DNA from: Myrica gale
Taxonomy: Eukaryota; Streptophyta; Magnoliopsida; Fagales; Myricaceae
Direction: 5' to 3'
Assembly (NCBI GenBank): GCA_963930655.1
Contig: OZ005607.1
Span: forward strand, 25,366,874-25,430,873
Length of the DNA stretch: 64,000 bases
Shown here: positions 12,701-22,150 of the stretch, in pieces
Position numbering within the stretch: position 1 is the stretch's first letter
Layout: each line of letters starts with the position of its first letter
Notes under the pieces: generated by a model
Databases searched by the model: none
Told to the model about the DNA's origin: nothing
Seen by the model: only the letters and a program-made list of their open reading frames with translations
Position numbers and translations under genes: made by a program

Positions 12701-13372
12701 CTCGAGCAAGATGAACATGATTTAGTGGCCTCGTCGATAAAAATCGAAGCTTGCCCAGATTTTGTATCCTTTCCAAAAGGAGGATTGCGTGCCCCTGAAC
12801 TTACACGTTTCAGGGTCATGGATTGTCCGAGACTCCAGTCGCTGCCCCACAAGATGCATGTACTCCTTCCATGTCTTGAGAATTTGGTTGTAAGAGGGTG
12901 TCCACAAATTGTGTCGTTTCCCGAAGGAGGCTTGCCTACCACTCTGATTTCAGTTTCCATCATCCGCTGCGACAAACTTTTCGCCAGCCGAAGATCATGG
13001 GGTTTTCAAAAACTCCCATCTCTTACATCCTTGCAAATCACAGGTGGCAGTGAAAATAACGAGTTGTTTCCAGAGGCAGGGTTGCTGCCCACCAGTCTGA
13101 CCTATCTTTGCATCACTCACTTTCAAAATATGGAATCTTTGCACAAGAAGGGCCTTCAACACCTCAACTCTCTTAGGAAATTGGAGATCCGTTACTGCCA
13201 CAAGTTCAAATTCATGCCAGAAGAGGGGCTGCCTGACTCTCTTAGATCTCTGGAGATCGAAGACTGTCCTTTGTTAGAGAAACAGTTAAAAATGAGAAAA
13301 GGAAAAGAATGGCGCAAGATTGCTCACATCCCCTCCATAAGGATTGGCGGCGAGTTGATTTGGACGATCTAA
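9701..13372 (+). CDS. Intact CNL disease-resistance protein, RPP13-like (1223 aa)
   Basis: Probable intracellular immune receptor of the CC-NB-ARC-LRR class, expected in cytoplasm or at membranes. Single open exon. Order: N-terminal coiled coil (about 1-170, with the EDAEEKQ and GEDILDEI patches), NB-ARC with P-loop GMGGIGKTT (198-206), kinase-2 LLVLDDVW (273-280), GSRVLVTTRE, GLPLAA (365-370), the CFSYCSIFPQDY block, and MHD (483-485). About 20 leucine-rich repeats follow to the C terminus, ending in the family tail IPSIRIGGELIWTI. Length is normal for the family. I chose ATG 9701 (Met-Ala-Glu) over the upstream in-frame ATG at 9518, because both large paralogs start at the equivalent Met-Ala-Glu after a similar AAAGCAGA leader. 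It is the only CNL in the window with no break. ATP binding and switching are known for the family; the pathogen recognised is unknown. Confidence 0.93.
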   Translation: MAEVAGLLVSPFLQVFFERLASREFLDFFRRRKLDNGLLKKLEITLLSVNAVLEDAEEKQVTSILVKKWLDELKDAVFDGEDILDEIDTEALRSKLDDDLQTTSNKVRKYISSSLNRFAKEIELKMTELLERLDHLVKQKDVIGLKEGVRAKSSEKATTSLIQEFGICGRNEDKEIIISALLSKDVSDDELRVIAVVGMGGIGKTTLAQLVYNDNRVIEHFDLKAWVCVSNEFDVFKMTKIILKTVGSTDADSENLDWLQVTLKEKLVGKKFLLVLDDVWNEKYADWEVLSNPFKSGRQGSRVLVTTREERFASAMHPTLTYPLSLLSEEDCWSLFVKHAFRDGNSNAHPELEITARQIVKKCEGLPLAAKTIGCLLWSKLDVDEWNTILKSELWDFPDIIPALRLSYKYLPSHLKRCFSYCSIFPQDYRFKKDTLILLWMAEGFLQQSKEKTMEQVGEDYFTDLVSRSLFQKSCDDEFCFVMHDLVNDLARFVSGQFCFRLEGDSAHEIGNKTRHFSTVGRSFDYVKKLETLYKAKGLRTFLPVDDCYKILTKELSHDLLATLRCLRVLSLSFCDNMIELPDSIGKVKHLRYLDLSETSIRKLPDSICKLCNLQTLKISWCRYLTGLPRNMHKLINLRHLVFKRTPIKEMPIQLGRLKCLQTLTKFIVSKCRNSCIGELGKLANLKGELTISELQNVESPADALDASLKNMKHLQQLALEWNTDSCVTSNISDSQGIVLDCLQPHTNLKELTINKYAGRSFPEWVGHCSFSNIASLCLLDCKYCGTLPPVGQLPCLENLYIRGLHGIITVGPEFYGSSSSIKPFGALKHLQFFDLPQWEKWFSFGDENGGGTSFSHLEKLEIVNCPKLTGALPIHLPSLAKLKIANCPQLVASLPRAPVLCELELSNCKEVPLKEFPAGLQKLAIGGYDALDSNGGLLATIKDLRIWDCRKLELPMHVNLSSLETLELINSCHSLRSLQLNMIPKLKTITISGCMNLESLEQDEHDLVASSIKIEACPDFVSFPKGGLRAPELTRFRVMDCPRLQSLPHKMHVLLPCLENLVVRGCPQIVSFPEGGLPTTLISVSIIRCDKLFASRRSWGFQKLPSLTSLQITGGSENNELFPEAGLLPTSLTYLCITHFQNMESLHKKGLQHLNSLRKLEIRYCHKFKFMPEEGLPDSLRSLEIEDCPLLEKQLKMRKGKEWRKIAHIPSIRIGGELIWTI

Positions 13373-14830
13373 AACTCCAGAAAGAGTCCACATTTTCTGG
13401 CGGTAATGGCTATGCAACAAATCAACTGCGGCAGTGGTATGTATTTGCTCTTTTCAATATATTAATTTAAGAATATGTCTTACCGTTTTGTTTTAGGTTG
13501 GCTTAAAAACAAAGTTTTGATGAAACAAAATGATTTCCCACTTGTTCGTCCTTCCTCGATTCTGAAGATAAATGATCGAAGACAGTTAAATCTCTCCTGT
13601 CTGTCTGCACTGTGTAGTCTGTATAAAGCTGGGGCTGCTATGTGGATACGCTGTCAATAAAGGTGTCCTATGCATTGATCAAATTGTTGCTTCTGTGGGG
13701 TTGTCTTAAGAAGAGTCCTCTCCTTTTTCATTGGAGCTGGACTTGCATTGTAGATTTCCTGGAGTTTGAATTTCGTGTATACTGAAGGACGACTACAAAC
13801 AGGAAATGATTGGCCTCAGCTACCAACTTCATTTGCTTGATGACTAGCAGATTATTCAATGATTTTTAGTATCATAATACAAGTTTTGCTCTGTATATTC
13901 CTTTACTTTCTCACGTGTAATCAAACACTTCAGAATCAACTCTTTGCTAGGATTATACAAAGCATAAATCCTCAACATCCAGCGCTTCTACGCTCCACCA
14001 GCTTGGCTGATGACTACGTGAAACAGCTATATATCTGCGATTCTGTTCTATACAGGTAACATGAAAAACTCAATCTGTAGGGGCTCACCTTTTATTATTC
14101 TCTTTTGGTTTTATATTTGAGATTGAAAGATTATTGTTTGGCTTGATAAAGAAGGTAACTAATGTTGCTGTATCACCCTGTGCCAAATCAGGAAAACTTC
14201 ATAGGATGACACTGCTGAAAAAAACAATGGCGAAGTAAGTCACTCACTAATTGGCCAACAGAAAGGTATCAGTTATTGATCCTCCAATTATTCAGTTCAG
14301 AGCAGAATGCTATGTTCACTGAGACAGATTTATAGTTGTCTTGCTTGTGTTAACGCTAAACATACTTAATTCCCTCGTATTCTCCTTGTTTTAGGCGGGT
14401 GCATGTGGACACTAGAGATCCATCCCATGAGAGGGTTCCTGCTATTAAACTTGCAAAGCTGAAGCTTCAGTTTCTAGATGCAATAGAGCCCTGGAAAGGA
14501 TTAATGATAAAGCAGGCTGTTCTTCGTCTGTTTGTTTTGTTTTTTTCCATTGATACTGGGAATGATGAGTTAATTGTTTTGTTCTCTGTCGCTTCCAGCC
14601 TTTGTGCTCATGCTTGTTACCATGAATGTTCACAATCCATCCTCTGGGTGAAAGCGTTAAGCTTCTCTTGAAATTGAAAAGTACTGATTAAGTTTGCGTT
14701 TTTTTTTTTTTCAATTATTATTTTTAAACCGAATTTGCGCAAGGAGTAAAATCTATTCTGAATACATCATTCAAAAACCCCGAAATTAAGATATTCCTTA
14801 GAGAAAGCTTGTGCTGAGCATTATAGCTCT
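13373..14830 (+). other. Conserved 3' flank of the CNL gene with exon-like blocks
   Basis: This stretch is nearly identical to 35964-37350 behind the second CNL, including non-coding parts. It holds a likely 3'-UTR intron (donor GTATGT at 13439, acceptor TTTTAG near 13496), further donor-like and acceptor-like sites, and an exon-like block after TTGTTTTAG at about 14396. That block recurs behind other CNL remnants. No independent gene is supported. Confidence 0.6.
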
Positions 14831-14867
14831 AAACCGCCACTGCTACCGCTAGTGTAACATGTAAGGA

Positions 14868-15945
14868 TGGTTATTGTGCTTTGGCGGTGCGGTGACGGTA
14901 TCAAATATGTGATTCCGTCAATTGCTGTAACGATGACGATTTTCGCCAAACTGTCACTTACACTATCGTTAACTACCCCTAGTTGAGACTTGAGATGATT
15001 ATTGATTATATGACATACTTTTGTTGGGCTTTTGTTGGAATATGTTAGTTGGTTTATGTCGTATTGCTGGACACTTTTATTAGACTTTAGTCTTTATGTT
15101 TGAATATGATATTATGTTGAACTTTTGGACAACTTATTATATTTGTTATGAGTATTAATGATTATGATATTATATTTGAATATGTTATGATATTTTTTCA
15201 TTGGATATGATTAATGATTATGATATTATGTTGAAAATTTAAACAAGTTATAATATTTGTTGCTTATATATGAGCATCAAATGGTTTTAATAGTTCAAAA
15301 AAGTCTAAGGAAAACAGTCCAAAACATTGAAAAAAATGAAAACTAAAAAAAAAGTCCAACGGTTACACGGTTTAAGCGGTTACTGTCTAACCGTTACCGT
15401 TAATATCATCACCGACACGAGCGATTATTGCGCCTTAGCGGTGCGTTGACGGTTTCAAATATGTGATTTCGTCAATTGCGGTGATGATAACGATTTTTGT
15501 CAAACCGTCACCTACACTACCGTTAACTACTCCTAATGGTGAAGCCATAAAAGTTCGAATGCAAGCTAAGTGGGTTGAATCTGGAATGACTAATTCCGGA
15601 TAAAGAGAATTTAGATTATAAGTGCTCAGAGAGTTCTAAATGAGGGACCACTTGTTACTGACAAACCTTTGCATCTACGAGGATAGCTTATCAAACATCC
15701 AGAAATTCTGTCGGACACTATATTGGTCTATGTTATAGAAAAGGCCAAGAACTTGCCATGGTACTGTTTACAGAAAGACATATACATAGGGCTATGTATA
15801 ACCGGTGGCGGTTATACCCTCCACCGCCACAGCTATGGGCGGTTGTCTAAAAATGGACACCGCCTCTGCCACCGTTAAAGGAAGAAACCGACCCCTAACG
15901 GTGGCGGTAGCGGTTACCGCCACCTAAACCGGAGATCCATAAACC
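14868..15945. repeat. Repeat-rich block with a 113-bp direct repeat and GGTGGCGGT palindromes
   Basis: 14870-14982 and 15423-15536 are diverged direct copies (GGTGCG-TGACGGT, TCAAATATGTGATT, CGTTAACTAC). 15806-15945 contains repeated GGTGGCGGT and ACCGCCACC in inverted arrangement, like the ends of a non-autonomous DNA element. No coding sequence is visible and the element type is not assigned. Confidence 0.55.
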
Positions 15946-15949
15946 ACAA

Positions 15950-16219
15950 AAAAATTTCAAATCACACAAATCCACAATCCAAATCGCAACAGATCACAAC
16001 AAATCCATAATCCACAAACTACATCGTAACAAATCCACAAACTACAAACCCAAATAGTCACAAATCTCAACTAAATCCAGTGAAAAAAAATTCAAATTGC
16101 ACAAAGCCACAATCTAAATCGCAACAGATCACAACAAATCCATAATCCACAAACTAAATCGTAACAAATCCACAAACTACAAACTCAAATCGTCACAAAT
16201 CTCAACTAAATTCAGTGAT
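15950..16219. repeat. Two-copy tandem repeat, 135-bp period
   Basis: The block containing ATCGCAACAGATCACAAC occurs at 15983 and again at 16118, with the rest of each 135-bp unit matching closely. The units are C/A-rich on this strand and end before an AT-rich tract. Confidence 0.75.
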
Positions 16220-16384
16220 CCACAAACACAAAAGCAAATCTCAACAAAACTAGAGAGAAAGAGATAGAAAGAGAGAGATGCACTGTTGTAGCCGTTGTTG
16301 CAGAGGGTGGTGCGACTGAAGGAGAGCTGTGGGAGGCTAAAGCTATAATAATAATAACAAATTAAGGGTAATGAATGCAATGCT

Positions 16385-16755
16385 ATAATAATAATAAAAA
16401 TTTGATTGATGAAGTATTAAATATTTTTATAATTAAAGGGTGTAAATTATATTTATTTATTTTATTTTTTAATATAGGGTCTCAAATTCTTAAATACCCT
16501 TTTCCTTTCACGTTTGCATACACAAAACATAACCTTCTATCGTGCTATCTTACCGTTGAAATATGATCAGATCCGGATTACATGTTCTTAATTGTTTGAG
16601 GACGTCAACTTTGTAGGCTGCAAGAAGTCAAAAAGCAGAGAGCTATGAACCAGTACACTACTTCTTCATCATTCCGTTCCTTTCAATGCTTCATCTTTCC
16701 GCGTATGTCCAGTCACGTTGAATGAGTAGAGATCAAACCAACGAACCACGTTACT
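16385..16755 (+). other. CNL-type upstream block, left part (split by copia insertion)
   Basis: Matches the upstream regions of the other CNL copies (AT-rich tract, TGCATACACAAAACATAACC, GAAATATGATCAG, AAGTCAAAAAGCAGAGAGC). The copia element at 16756-19615 interrupts it, and it resumes at 19616. Confidence 0.7.
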
Positions 16756-17319
16756 TGTTGAAGAACAGCCCAGAATTCTCTAGATAAGAGAGTAAAAATA
16801 TTAGAAAGCTAATCATCCGGAAGCATCTAGAAAAACTCTGAAGAATCCGGACTTTCGGTGAAAATGAGAAAATAGCATAAATTACTAGAAGGCCCGAGAA
16901 TTACAATAACCGACTTAAATAAGTGGACCGAATTTTCTCACTGACCGACCTAGTCACCTATAAATAGGAAGACGGGTAGTGTAAGCAGAGTAGCGGAGAA
17001 GTGTAGAATTGTAGAAGTGAGAAAGAGCGTGTGAAGCCGTGTCCTAGAGTAGAGTTGGTGAAGCCAAAAAGGTGAGCAGAAAAGTGTGTGAGCCGTGTCC
17101 TAAAGTAGAAAGGAGTGTGAGTTGTGTAGAAAAGTGGTGTGAATGTGGTGAGCCGTGTCTTGAGTGAAAAGAAAAAAAAAAAAAGTGTGTTAGTGTGAGT
17201 GAGGTGAGACAAATACTGTGGAGAAAAGTAAAATGTGTTTTTGTCTTATATGTAAAAATTTATTTTCACTTGTTATAAAAAGCTTTTCTTTAAAGCTTTT
17301 TGGTTCACTTCACTCAACA
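16756..17319 (+). repeat. 5' LTR of the copia element
   Basis: 564 bp, TG...CA ends. TATAAATA at 16959-16966 is the likely promoter. The downstream part carries degenerate GAGCCGTGTCCT repeats. It differs from the 3' LTR mainly by a short insertion near GTTATAAAAAGC. Confidence 0.92.
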
Positions 17320-17322
17320 ATT

Positions 17323-17334
17323 TGGTATCGGAGC
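17323..17334 (+). promoter_or_regulatory. Primer-binding site (initiator tRNA-Met type)
   Basis: TGGTATCGGAGC begins four bases after the 5' LTR end and differs by one base from the usual plant copia site TGGTATCAGAGC. Confidence 0.85.
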
Positions 17335-17544
17335 TAGTTGATCAGGGACCGGTGTCAGAGTGGGACGGTTGAAGTCATTTCGGAGTTGCGTAGTGAAAGA
17401 GTTGTTGGTAGAGAGGTAAGGCGGTCAGGGACCGTGTTAAGGTGCTGCTCGAGAGATCATTGTTCGTGCACAATCTGGGATTGTGAAGTTCGATAGTCTG
17501 GGACTAAGCTTGCTTGGGAGGACGTGAGACGATACCAAGTCACG

Positions 17545-18990
17545 ATGGCGGATCTCCAATTTGCTGGCACAGTGGAGAAGCTTGATGACAATAATTATTC
17601 TACCTGGCAGACGTGCATGGAGTCATACTTGCAGGGTCAAGATCTCTGGGAGATCGTTGGAGGAAATGACTCCACACCACCATCTGCGGAGAATGCCAAT
17701 GCACTCCGAAAGTGGAGAATTAAAGCTGGGAAAGCTTTGTTCGCAATCAAGATAACCGTTCAGAAAGATATGTTGGAGCACATCCGGCACGCCACCACAC
17801 CGAAGGATGCGTGGGACACATTGGCAGCACGTTTTTCAAGGAAAAATGATATGAGGCTTCAGCTATTGGAAAACGAGCTCATGTCAACTACGCAGCGGGA
17901 GCTCACGATTCATCAATATTTTACTAAGGTAAAATCTCTTTGCCGAGAAATTTCGGAGTTAGACTCTTCTGCAAAAATTAATGAGCAACGTATAAGGAGA
18001 ATTATTATCCATGGGTTAAGACCCGAATACCATGGATTTATCACGGCGATCCAAGGTTGGCCAACCCAACCTTCCTTGGAGGAGCTAGAAAATTTGCTGG
18101 CCAATCAAGAAACCTTAGCAAGGCAATTAGCCGGGGTTTCACTAAAGAATGAAGAGGAGGCACTGTACAGCAGCAGGAGAGGTAGACACAAGTTTCGGAG
18201 GGGCTCCGACTTTAAGAAGAAAGGCAAAGACGACGATGAAGAAGAAGAGGAGCAAGACGAAGAGTCGTCGAATCCTCAGAAGAGGAGCTCACAATCAGGG
18301 GGAGCTCAGTGGAAAGGCAATCAATATTGGAGACAGCGGAATGATGCATGTTATAATTGCGGTCGAAGAGGACACTTTGCTCGAGATTGCAGATTCAAGA
18401 AAGAGCATGTTGAAGGCAATTGGGCAACATCCGACATTCATCAAGGTACGTATGATAGTGACGATGAGTGGGACTTTCATGCTTCTTTTGCCACTGTAGA
18501 TAACAATATATATGAGAGTGAAGATGAGTGGGATTTTGAAGTGTCCTCCACTCTGGTAAACCTTGGAGATAAAGTCTATTCAGAAGAAGAGATAGACTTT
18601 GATGAGATAGCCATAAGTGATATTGTTGAGTTAGAGGATGGCCAACAGGAAGATGGTCAGGCAGTGGAGGAACTCATATCTCTAATCAGTGGAAAGGAAG
18701 GAGAGTCGGATATGTCGGGTGAAGAAAGAGAAGGACCGCAACAGACTGGTGAGTATATAACACCAGATGAAGAGCCTGAAGAAAAAGCATGGAGAAAAGC
18801 AAAAGCACAGGTTGATGCAGTAGTGAAGAATAAACTTTGGGATTTGGTATCAAGAAGTCCCGATGAAGTCAAAACACCATTAGCAACTGAAGAATCGGAT
18901 GGCAGCAAAGTATTTGGAGAATCGTCAGCTATCAAGATAACAGATGATGCGCTGCCAAAATTAAGTATTGAAAAATTATGGAAGCTCTGA
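17545..18990 (+). CDS. Copia Gag protein (about 481 aa) with CCHC zinc knuckle
   Basis: Structural nucleocapsid-type protein of the retrotransposon. The N-terminal part matches the plant copia Gag pattern (L-DDNNYSTW, then LQGQDLW, then the UBN2-type helical domain to about residue 200). A basic, acidic-rich linker follows, then a CCHC knuckle, CYNCGRRGHFARDC, at about residues 270-283. The C-terminal 150 residues are very acidic. Near residues 418-435, AWRKAKAQVDAV...LWDLV resembles the opening of copia RT, the scar of a deletion that removed the rest of pol. An in-frame ATG at 17524 would add seven residues; the Met-Ala-Asp start is more typical. Confidence 0.88.
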   Translation: MADLQFAGTVEKLDDNNYSTWQTCMESYLQGQDLWEIVGGNDSTPPSAENANALRKWRIKAGKALFAIKITVQKDMLEHIRHATTPKDAWDTLAARFSRKNDMRLQLLENELMSTTQRELTIHQYFTKVKSLCREISELDSSAKINEQRIRRIIIHGLRPEYHGFITAIQGWPTQPSLEELENLLANQETLARQLAGVSLKNEEEALYSSRRGRHKFRRGSDFKKKGKDDDEEEEEQDEESSNPQKRSSQSGGAQWKGNQYWRQRNDACYNCGRRGHFARDCRFKKEHVEGNWATSDIHQGTYDSDDEWDFHASFATVDNNIYESEDEWDFEVSSTLVNLGDKVYSEEEIDFDEIAISDIVELEDGQQEDGQAVEELISLISGKEGESDMSGEEREGPQQTGEYITPDEEPEEKAWRKAKAQVDAVVKNKLWDLVSRSPDEVKTPLATEESDGSKVFGESSAIKITDDALPKLSIEKLWKL

Positions 18991-19059
18991 CGAATGAATG
19001 TAAAGAATGCATACTTGCATGAATTACTAGATAGAGGAGAATTCAGTGCTGTGGGGGAG

Positions 19060-19615
19060 TGTTGAAGAACAGCCCAGAATTCTCTAGATAAGAGAGTAAA
19101 AATATTAGAAAGTTAATCATCCGGAAGCATCTAGAAAAACTCTGAAGAATCCGGACTTTCGGTGAAAATGAGAAAATAGCATAAATTACTAGAAGGCCCG
19201 AGAATTACAATAACCGACTTAAATAAGTGGACCGAATTTTCTCACTGACCGACCTAGTCACCTATAAATAGGAAGACGGGTAGTGTAAGCAGAGTAGTGG
19301 AGAAGTGTAGAATTGTAGAAGTGAGAAAGAGCGTGTGAAGCCGTGTCCTAGAGTAGAGTTGGTGAAGCCAAAAAGGTGAGCAGAAAAGTGTGTGAGCCGT
19401 ATCCTAAAGTAGAAAGGAGTGTGAGTTGTGTAGAAAAGTGGTGTGAATGTGGTGAGCCGTGTCTTGAGTGAAAAGAAAAAAAAAAAAGTGTGTTAGTGTG
19501 AGTGAGGTGAGACAAATACTGTGGAGAAAAGTAAAGTGTGTTTTTGTCTTATATGTAAAAATTTATTTTCACTTGTTATAATTCTTTAAAGCTTTTTGGT
19601 TCACTTCACTCAACA
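19060..19615 (+). repeat. 3' LTR of the copia element
   Basis: 556 bp, same ends as the 5' LTR; about 98 percent identical by eye. Confidence 0.92.
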
Positions 19616-20603
19616 TTACTGTCCAAGTCTACCACAGTGCACTCCATCTTTTCCATTTCCAGAACAGAGGATAAAAGCTGAGCCAGAGCCAAGAACTAAT
19701 TAGGCCTTGCTCCCAGTCCACACAGCTCTTTTGCACAAAAACTGTCTTGTATACCATGCTTAACGTTTGCTTTTAGGGAATTCTGCCATGTAGAGAGAGA
19801 GAGGTGAAGCTTCCCTTTGATAATAGAGGAACTAAAAACAGACAATAAAGGGTGAAAGCGTTAAGGTTCTCTTGAAATTAAAAAACCGCGAAATGGCAGA
19901 TACTCCTAGGAGAAAGCTTGTGCTGAGAATTAATATTGCTCTAAAGTTCAACAAGAGCTGAGCTTGAGCCAGAGCCAAGAACCAAGGCCGTGCTCCCCAC
20001 AAAAACTGTCTTGTTTAGCATGCTTAACGTTTGCTTTTAGGGAATTCTGCCATTTGAGAATGAAGAGTAGGTGTTCATCATAAGTTGTATCTCTTTTAAG
20101 TTAAAAAGAAGCATCCTCACGTGGCGAGGGTCCACAACATTTGGCCACATTCGATGAGCAGGGAGCTAGCTGATCAACAAATAAAGTTAAGTAAGAAGAT
20201 GCTTTAGCTTTAGGAACTTAAGTAGCTAGGTATATGCTGAAAGAATATGCTGCATCTGTTAGTCTGGGAATAAGATCAGAAGTACCCACCAATTCCCATT
20301 ATATATTTTTATGCACCGATTGATGTCAGAATATTGCATATTCGTAATTTTCACGACTAAATACTGATGGTAGTGTGAGAAACCGTGTCCATGTTAGAAT
20401 AGGAAGTCAAGCTCGGTAGGCTGGAAAACAATATAAAAGAAGAATCCCCCACTTTGCCACTTTGTTTCATGGAATGGTAGATGGCACCTACATTGTCTAT
20501 ACCGGTATATATTTCTTTCATGGAATAGAGCTTGCTGTTTGATCTTTGCTCTATTCTTTGCTAGCACCTTCAACCGGTTTTCTCCCATTGCAAATCAGAA
20601 ACA
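19616..20603 (+). other. CNL-type flank, mosaic; leads into CNL fragment
   Basis: Resumes the upstream block after the copia insertion (compare 39030-39110). It then contains pieces otherwise found behind CNL genes: the GGGTGAAAGCGTTAAGG and GAGAAAGCTTGTGCTGAG blocks, as at 14646-14820 and 37165-37340. Upstream blocks follow (CACGTGGCGAGGGTCCACAA, as at 31690 and 39220). No gene of its own. Confidence 0.6.
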
Positions 20604-20705
20604 ATGGCTGAGATTGCTACCCAATTCTCTCTCCCTACCTCCAAGCATTTTTCGAAAAGTTGGCGTCTTGCGATTTCGTAGACTTCTTTCGACGACAGAA
20701 GCTGG
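20604..20705 (+). pseudogene. CNL 5' fragment (coiled-coil start only)
   Basis: Starts with the same ATGGCTGAGATTGCTACCC as the other CNL genes, and nucleotide similarity continues through the Phe-Phe-Arg-Arg-Arg codons. The frame is disturbed within 15 codons by small deletions, and similarity ends around GATGGTCTCTTAAA. NB-ARC and LRR are missing. Everything after about 20705 is unrelated. Confidence 0.85.
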
Positions 20706-21479
20706 ACGATGGTCTCTTAAACAATGGCATCTTTCGAGGATCGACAACCAAACATCCAGAAGTGTCTCTGACACTATACTGGTCTATGTTCTGATAAAAT
20801 CAAAGCTATTCTAATGGTTTTCTTTGCCACCGTTTCTCAGAGGAGATGGATACAAAAAGTTCTCAGGTATGTATTGATTTCAGTGTATACAATCTGATCG
20901 GGCTTTTTTTTTTTTTTACTTACAAAACTTATCATGTCCAATTGACTTGTGGTCTTCTTCTTCTAGTCATGTTTAGGTTGAATAATAATTTAATTTGTAT
21001 TATGTTAAGCTTTTTTTATTATTTATTTTCTTAATTGAAAAAAAAAGAAGACTCTTTGATGGTGCCATTTCTTTTGCTCTCTCAAACACTATGCATTCTT
21101 ACGTGGTATAGGTGGGCTTCTCAAGCCATAAGGAAACTTGTCATGATTCAAGTATTAGTGGCAGCAACTGGTGATCTGGAATCACAAAGCTGTGATCAAG
21201 CAGCACTGTCATCCACTAATTCTAAAGAAAAAAAATCAAGTAGTTAGAAATTATTTTTGTATTTTGTTCTCTTCCTACTTTTAGCTCGGTCCATTGCATG
21301 GGCCATTGGGCATGCCAGTTAGTTAGTGCCAGCTGTCCAACTACTGACAAGGCAGTTTCTATATTTTCGAAATGTAATAAAAATAATAATATGAGTAGTA
21401 AAGTATTAAAATTTCTATAGTTGAAAAGTGAAAATTATATTTATATTTTTTTTTCTTTTTTAACATAGGGTCTCAATAC
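20706..21479. other. Intergenic; CNL-flank and other repeat pieces
   Basis: 20746-20790 resembles 15693-15741 (CAAACATCCAGAA...GACACTATACTGGTC). 21036-21150 resembles 55608-55715 (GATGGTG-CATTTC-TT-GCTCTCTC-A). From about 21360 the CNL-type upstream block begins again. I see no supported gene. Confidence 0.5.
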
Positions 21480-21486
21480 CTTTCAC

Positions 21487-21884
21487 TAGGCATGTTCACA
21501 TATGGGCCGATTTTGGGCAGCCCGGGTCCTCTCTCTCACGCCCCCTCTCTTTCTCTCTCAAGCTGCGTCGGCCTCTCTCTCTCTAATTGATTTCCTCTCC
21601 CTGTCCCATGGTCGTCGTCTCTCCTCTCTCGCTTGGTGGTTGATTGTGGATGATTGCTTTGAATTTTAAGTTATGTTTGTTCTCTAATTTTGTTTCTGAT
21701 TTTTTTGTTCTTCATTTTAATTTTCTTTATCATTTTTAGTTTTGATTTGAGTGCATCGGGACCAACCAAATATCGATAGAAGAGAAATATCTTGTCGTCG
21801 GTCCTTATTTTTCAACCATCAAAATCTTTAATTCGGTTTAGTGTAGGGGCCGAAAACTGAGCCGAAGGTCGGTTTTCACCCTGG
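21487..21884. mobile_element. 398-bp insertion with 7-bp target duplication
   Basis: CTTTCAC flanks the insert at 21480-21486 and 21885-21891. The paralogous flanks (16512, 38708) read straight through this point. The insert holds CT-rich tracts and no clear reading frame. Its ends (TAGGCATGTTCAC and, reversed, CCAGGGTGAAAAC) are only weakly inverted; a hAT-type non-autonomous element is possible but not shown. Confidence 0.7.
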
Positions 21885-22150
21885 CTTTCACAATTGCATA
21901 CACAAAAGGTTGAAACATGATCAGAAGCTAGCCACGCAGCACAAGTTACAATGCGTCGCTTGAGATCAGGTTCACATGTTGGTAATTGTATGAAGGATGC
22001 TAGGAGCGACAGCACACCGGAGAAAAGCCATCTACAAAGACGAATATCGGTGGTTCTGTCCAGTGGTGAGGACGTCAAGTCCAGTGGCGGACCCAAGGGG
22101 GGTCAAGCCGGGGCAGCTGCCCCCCTTGGTTCATATATATATATATATAT

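Larger units (their letters stand above)
16756..19615 (+). mobile_element. Gag-only (non-autonomous) Ty1/copia-type LTR retrotransposon, complete with TSD
   Basis: A 2860-bp element flanked by the 5-bp duplication TTACT (16751-16755 and 19616-19620). LTRs run TGTTGAAG...CAACA, followed by a tRNA-Met-type primer-binding site. A single gag frame follows, and a purine-rich tract GTGGGGGAG (19051-19059) lies against the 3' LTR. Protease, integrase, RT and RNase H are absent. The end of the gag frame runs into a short stretch resembling the start of copia RT, so the element looks like an internal-deletion derivative that would need enzymes from a relative. LTRs are nearly identical, implying recent insertion. 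Confidence 0.93.

Noticed and set aside
12637-12975. Minus-strand frames in the CNL LRR regions (also 35402-35851 and 42650-43273)
   Set aside because: They mirror the repetitive LRR codons and recur antisense to each copy, as expected of shadows.
14399-14671. Independent small gene behind CNL 1
   Set aside because: The frame belongs to the repeated CNL 3' flank and its second half is low-complexity; treated as an exon-like block only.
20535-21247. Possible short genes between the CNL fragment and the next flank
   Set aside because: Frames are short, the first is a shifted CNL fragment, and the others match repeats elsewhere in the window.
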